Assembly: GCA_019746155.1 (NCBI GenBank)
Contig: JAIESJ010000064.1
Location: 1-14,392, forward strand
Direction: 5' to 3'
From: Burkholderiales bacterium
GTDB lineage: Bacteria > Pseudomonadota > Gammaproteobacteria > Burkholderiales > SG8-41
Length of the DNA: 14,392 bases
The stretch's first letter is position 1, and every line of letters starts with the position of its first letter. This document shows positions 13,801 through 14,392 of this stretch, one piece after another. The translations under genes and the position numbers were made by a program. The notes under the pieces were generated by a model, which worked only from the letters and a program-made list of their open reading frames with translations, was not told the origin of the DNA and made no database searches.

Positions 13801-14392
13801 GATGAAATTCGAGTTGTACCAGTCCGCGGACTCGGGCACGTCGGTTTGTTCGCCCCAGGTCTGGGGGCTGGACGGCGGCAAATCGCAGTACCAGTCGTAG
13901 AAGCTCATGCAGACGCCGCCGATCAGCGACAGGTAGCGGCTGCCCGCGGCATACGACACCATCGACATCGCCGGAATCGGCGAAAAACCGATGATGCGGT
14001 CCGGGCCGTACTTCTTGGCAGTATAGATATTGGCGGCGGCGATGACTTCGTTGACCTCGTCCCACGACGCGCGCACGAAGCCTCCCAGCCCGCGCATCAA
14101 CTGGTAGGACTTCAGTTTCTTGGGATCCTCGACGACGGCGGCCCAGGCCTCGACCGGCGCCAGCGTCTGGCGCGCCTCGCGCCACAGCCTGAGCAGGCGG
14201 CCGCGTATCATCGGATACTTGAGCCGGTTGCCGCTGTAGAGGTACCATGAGTACGATGCGCCGCGCGCGCAGCCGCGCGGCTCGTGATTCGGCATGTCGG
14301 GACGCGTCCTCGGATAATCGGTCTGCTGCGTTTCCCACGTCACGATGCCCCCATTGACGTAGATCTTCCAGCTGCACGAACCCGTGCAATTG
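10810..14392 (-). CDS. narG: Respiratory nitrate reductase alpha subunit (molybdoenzyme), 5' end outside the window
   Basis: NarG reduces nitrate to nitrite at a bis-MGD molybdenum site in the cytoplasm, bound to NarH and the NarI anchor. The window holds 1193 codons of the usual roughly 1245, starting at the NCTGSCSW motif; about 52 N-terminal residues, including the His ligand of the FS0 cluster, are missing. The FS0 cysteines are visible (NCTGSC, then RGCARGASY), as is the TDVPESADWYNSN segment that carries the molybdenum-ligand Asp in the E. coli enzyme. Conserved blocks continue to the end (GQSGGGWAHYVGQEKLRPQTGW, PTATWYEKNDLNTSDMHPF split along the sequence, and THMIGGYA). No frameshift was seen. 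The frame is open to the last base, and a GTG at 14343 is internal, not a start. Promoter and any narK lie beyond the window. Confidence 0.98.
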   Translation of the reverse strand, partial: NCTGSCSWKIYVNGGIVTWETQQTDYPRTRPDMPNHEPRGCARGASYSWYLYSGNRLKYPMIRGRLLRLWREARQTLAPVEAWAAVVEDPKKLKSYQLMRGLGGFVRASWDEVNEVIAAANIYTAKKYGPDRIIGFSPIPAMSMVSYAAGSRYLSLIGGVCMSFYDWYCDLPPSSPQTWGEQTDVPESADWYNSNFIIAWGSNVPQTRTPDAHFFTEVRYKGAKTVAITPDYSEVAKLCDVWLHPKQGTDAALALALGHVILNEYHLVGKSAYFEDYCRRYSDMPMLVRLVKQGETWVPERFVRAADFADQLGETNNPEWKTVALDAASGRIVAPRGSIGYRWGEKGKWNLEEKAGQNGEETKLQLTLVGGQDEVVPVAFPYFGGREHDYFAESRHDEVLKRNVAVKKIQLKDGEYAVATVYDLFVANYGLDRGLGGANVARSYDDDVPYTPAWQEKITGVGREQVIKLAREFADNADKTHGRSMVIIGAAMNHWYHSDMNYRAVINLLVMCGCVGQSGGGWAHYVGQEKLRPQTGWTALAFALDWARPPRHMNSTSFFYAHTDQWRYEQLPVREILSPLARAEDYSGSLIDFNVRAERMGWLPSAPQLAANPLQIAKNAAAAGMDAKDYVVQQLKSGALKFSCEDPDNPVNYPRNMFVWRSNLLGSSGKGHEYFLKHLLGTRHGVQGKDLGDTGGEKPETVVWHDQAPEGKLDLLVTLDFRMSTTCLYSDIVLPTATWYEKNDLNTSDMHPFIHPLSTAVDPVWQARSDWEIYKGIARKFSGLVPGHLGVEKDLVLTPTLHDTPGELAQALEVKDWKKGQCEPVPGKTMPDMVVIERDYPNVYKRFTALGPLMSKVGNGGKGIAWNTEPEIKLLGELNYTVTEPGPTQGLPRIETDIDAAEVVLALAPETNGAVAVKAWAALSEITGRDHTHLALPREDDKIRFRDLQAQPRKIISSPTWSGLESEQVSYTAGYTNVHELIPWRTLSGRQQLYQDHPWMRAFGEALAVYKPPIDTKTVAPMLGRRSNGNVEVVLNFITPHQKWGIHSTYTDNLLMLTLSRGGPIVWLSEVDAKKAGIVDNDWVEAFNLNGALAARAVVSQRVPAGMVLMYHAQEKIVNVPGSEITGARGGIHNSVTRTVVKPTHMIGGYAQQSYGFNYYGTIGTNRDEFVIVRKMNKVDWLDSPAEQQATMA

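Noticed and set aside
12127..14250. 707-codon plus-strand frame opposite narG (and a 432-codon one at 10825..12123)
   Set aside because: Antisense to a fully conserved narG; composition is that of a reversed GC-rich gene and no family features are visible.
14341..14343. GTG as narG start
   Set aside because: The frame continues upstream to the window edge with conserved NarG residues (NCTGSCSWKIYV), so this codon is an internal Val.
1..14392. CRISPR array, tRNA/rRNA genes, transposase or integrase
   Set aside because: No regularly spaced direct repeats, no cloverleaf or rRNA-like stretch and no recombinase-type protein were seen; the non-coding gaps are all short and are described above.

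Overview
The window reads as chromosomal DNA from a GC-rich, facultatively anaerobic, nitrate-respiring proteobacterium. The type-2 CtaA, the narGHJI gene order and protein styles suggest a betaproteobacterium, but no rRNA or other phylogenetic marker is present, so this is an inference. Almost every gene belongs to respiratory nitrogen-oxide or terminal-oxidase metabolism.

Left block (about 1-3462, minus strand): an operon of a 59-residue single-helix membrane protein, a short CuA-bearing subunit II, a heme-copper oxidase (HCO) superfamily subunit I, and the heme O synthase ctaB. A possible further gene begins at the window edge. Subunit I keeps all six metal-ligand histidines but has Gln235 where oxygen reductases of the A and B types have the cross-linked active-site tyrosine (the GHPxVY motif reads GHSSQQ). 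This points to a nitric oxide reductase of the CuA-containing, B-type-like groups (sNOR/eNOR) rather than an ordinary cytochrome c oxidase.

Control region and plus-strand genes (3463-6151): the heme A synthase gene ctaA diverges from the HCO operon, followed by a nitronate monooxygenase-family flavoprotein. Three perfect TTGAT-N4-ATCAA boxes (FNR/ANR/DNR type) lie here, one each in front of the HCO operon, ctaA and the flavoprotein gene. Each sits 32-33 bp (centre to centre) from a plausible -10 hexamer, the geometry of an FNR-family class II promoter. The three units therefore look like one low-oxygen or NO-responsive regulon.

Convergent spacer (6152-6363): a dyad-rich interspersed repeat that could also end transcription from both sides.

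Right block (6364-14392, minus strand): the membrane-bound respiratory nitrate reductase operon narG (5' end outside the window), narH, narJ and narI. It is followed without an obvious break by a 102-residue HCO-like membrane protein, what looks like the truncated start of the parvulin gene often found behind narI, a four-helix CopD-like membrane protein and a SirB2-family membrane protein. Two related inverted-repeat elements with CACAGAG-type ends occupy the narG-narH and narH-narJ spacers.

Together the window encodes nitrate to nitrite reduction and probably NO to N2O reduction, plus the heme A branch that may supply the unusual HCO. No nitrite reductase, N2O reductase, RNA gene, CRISPR array or transposase was seen.
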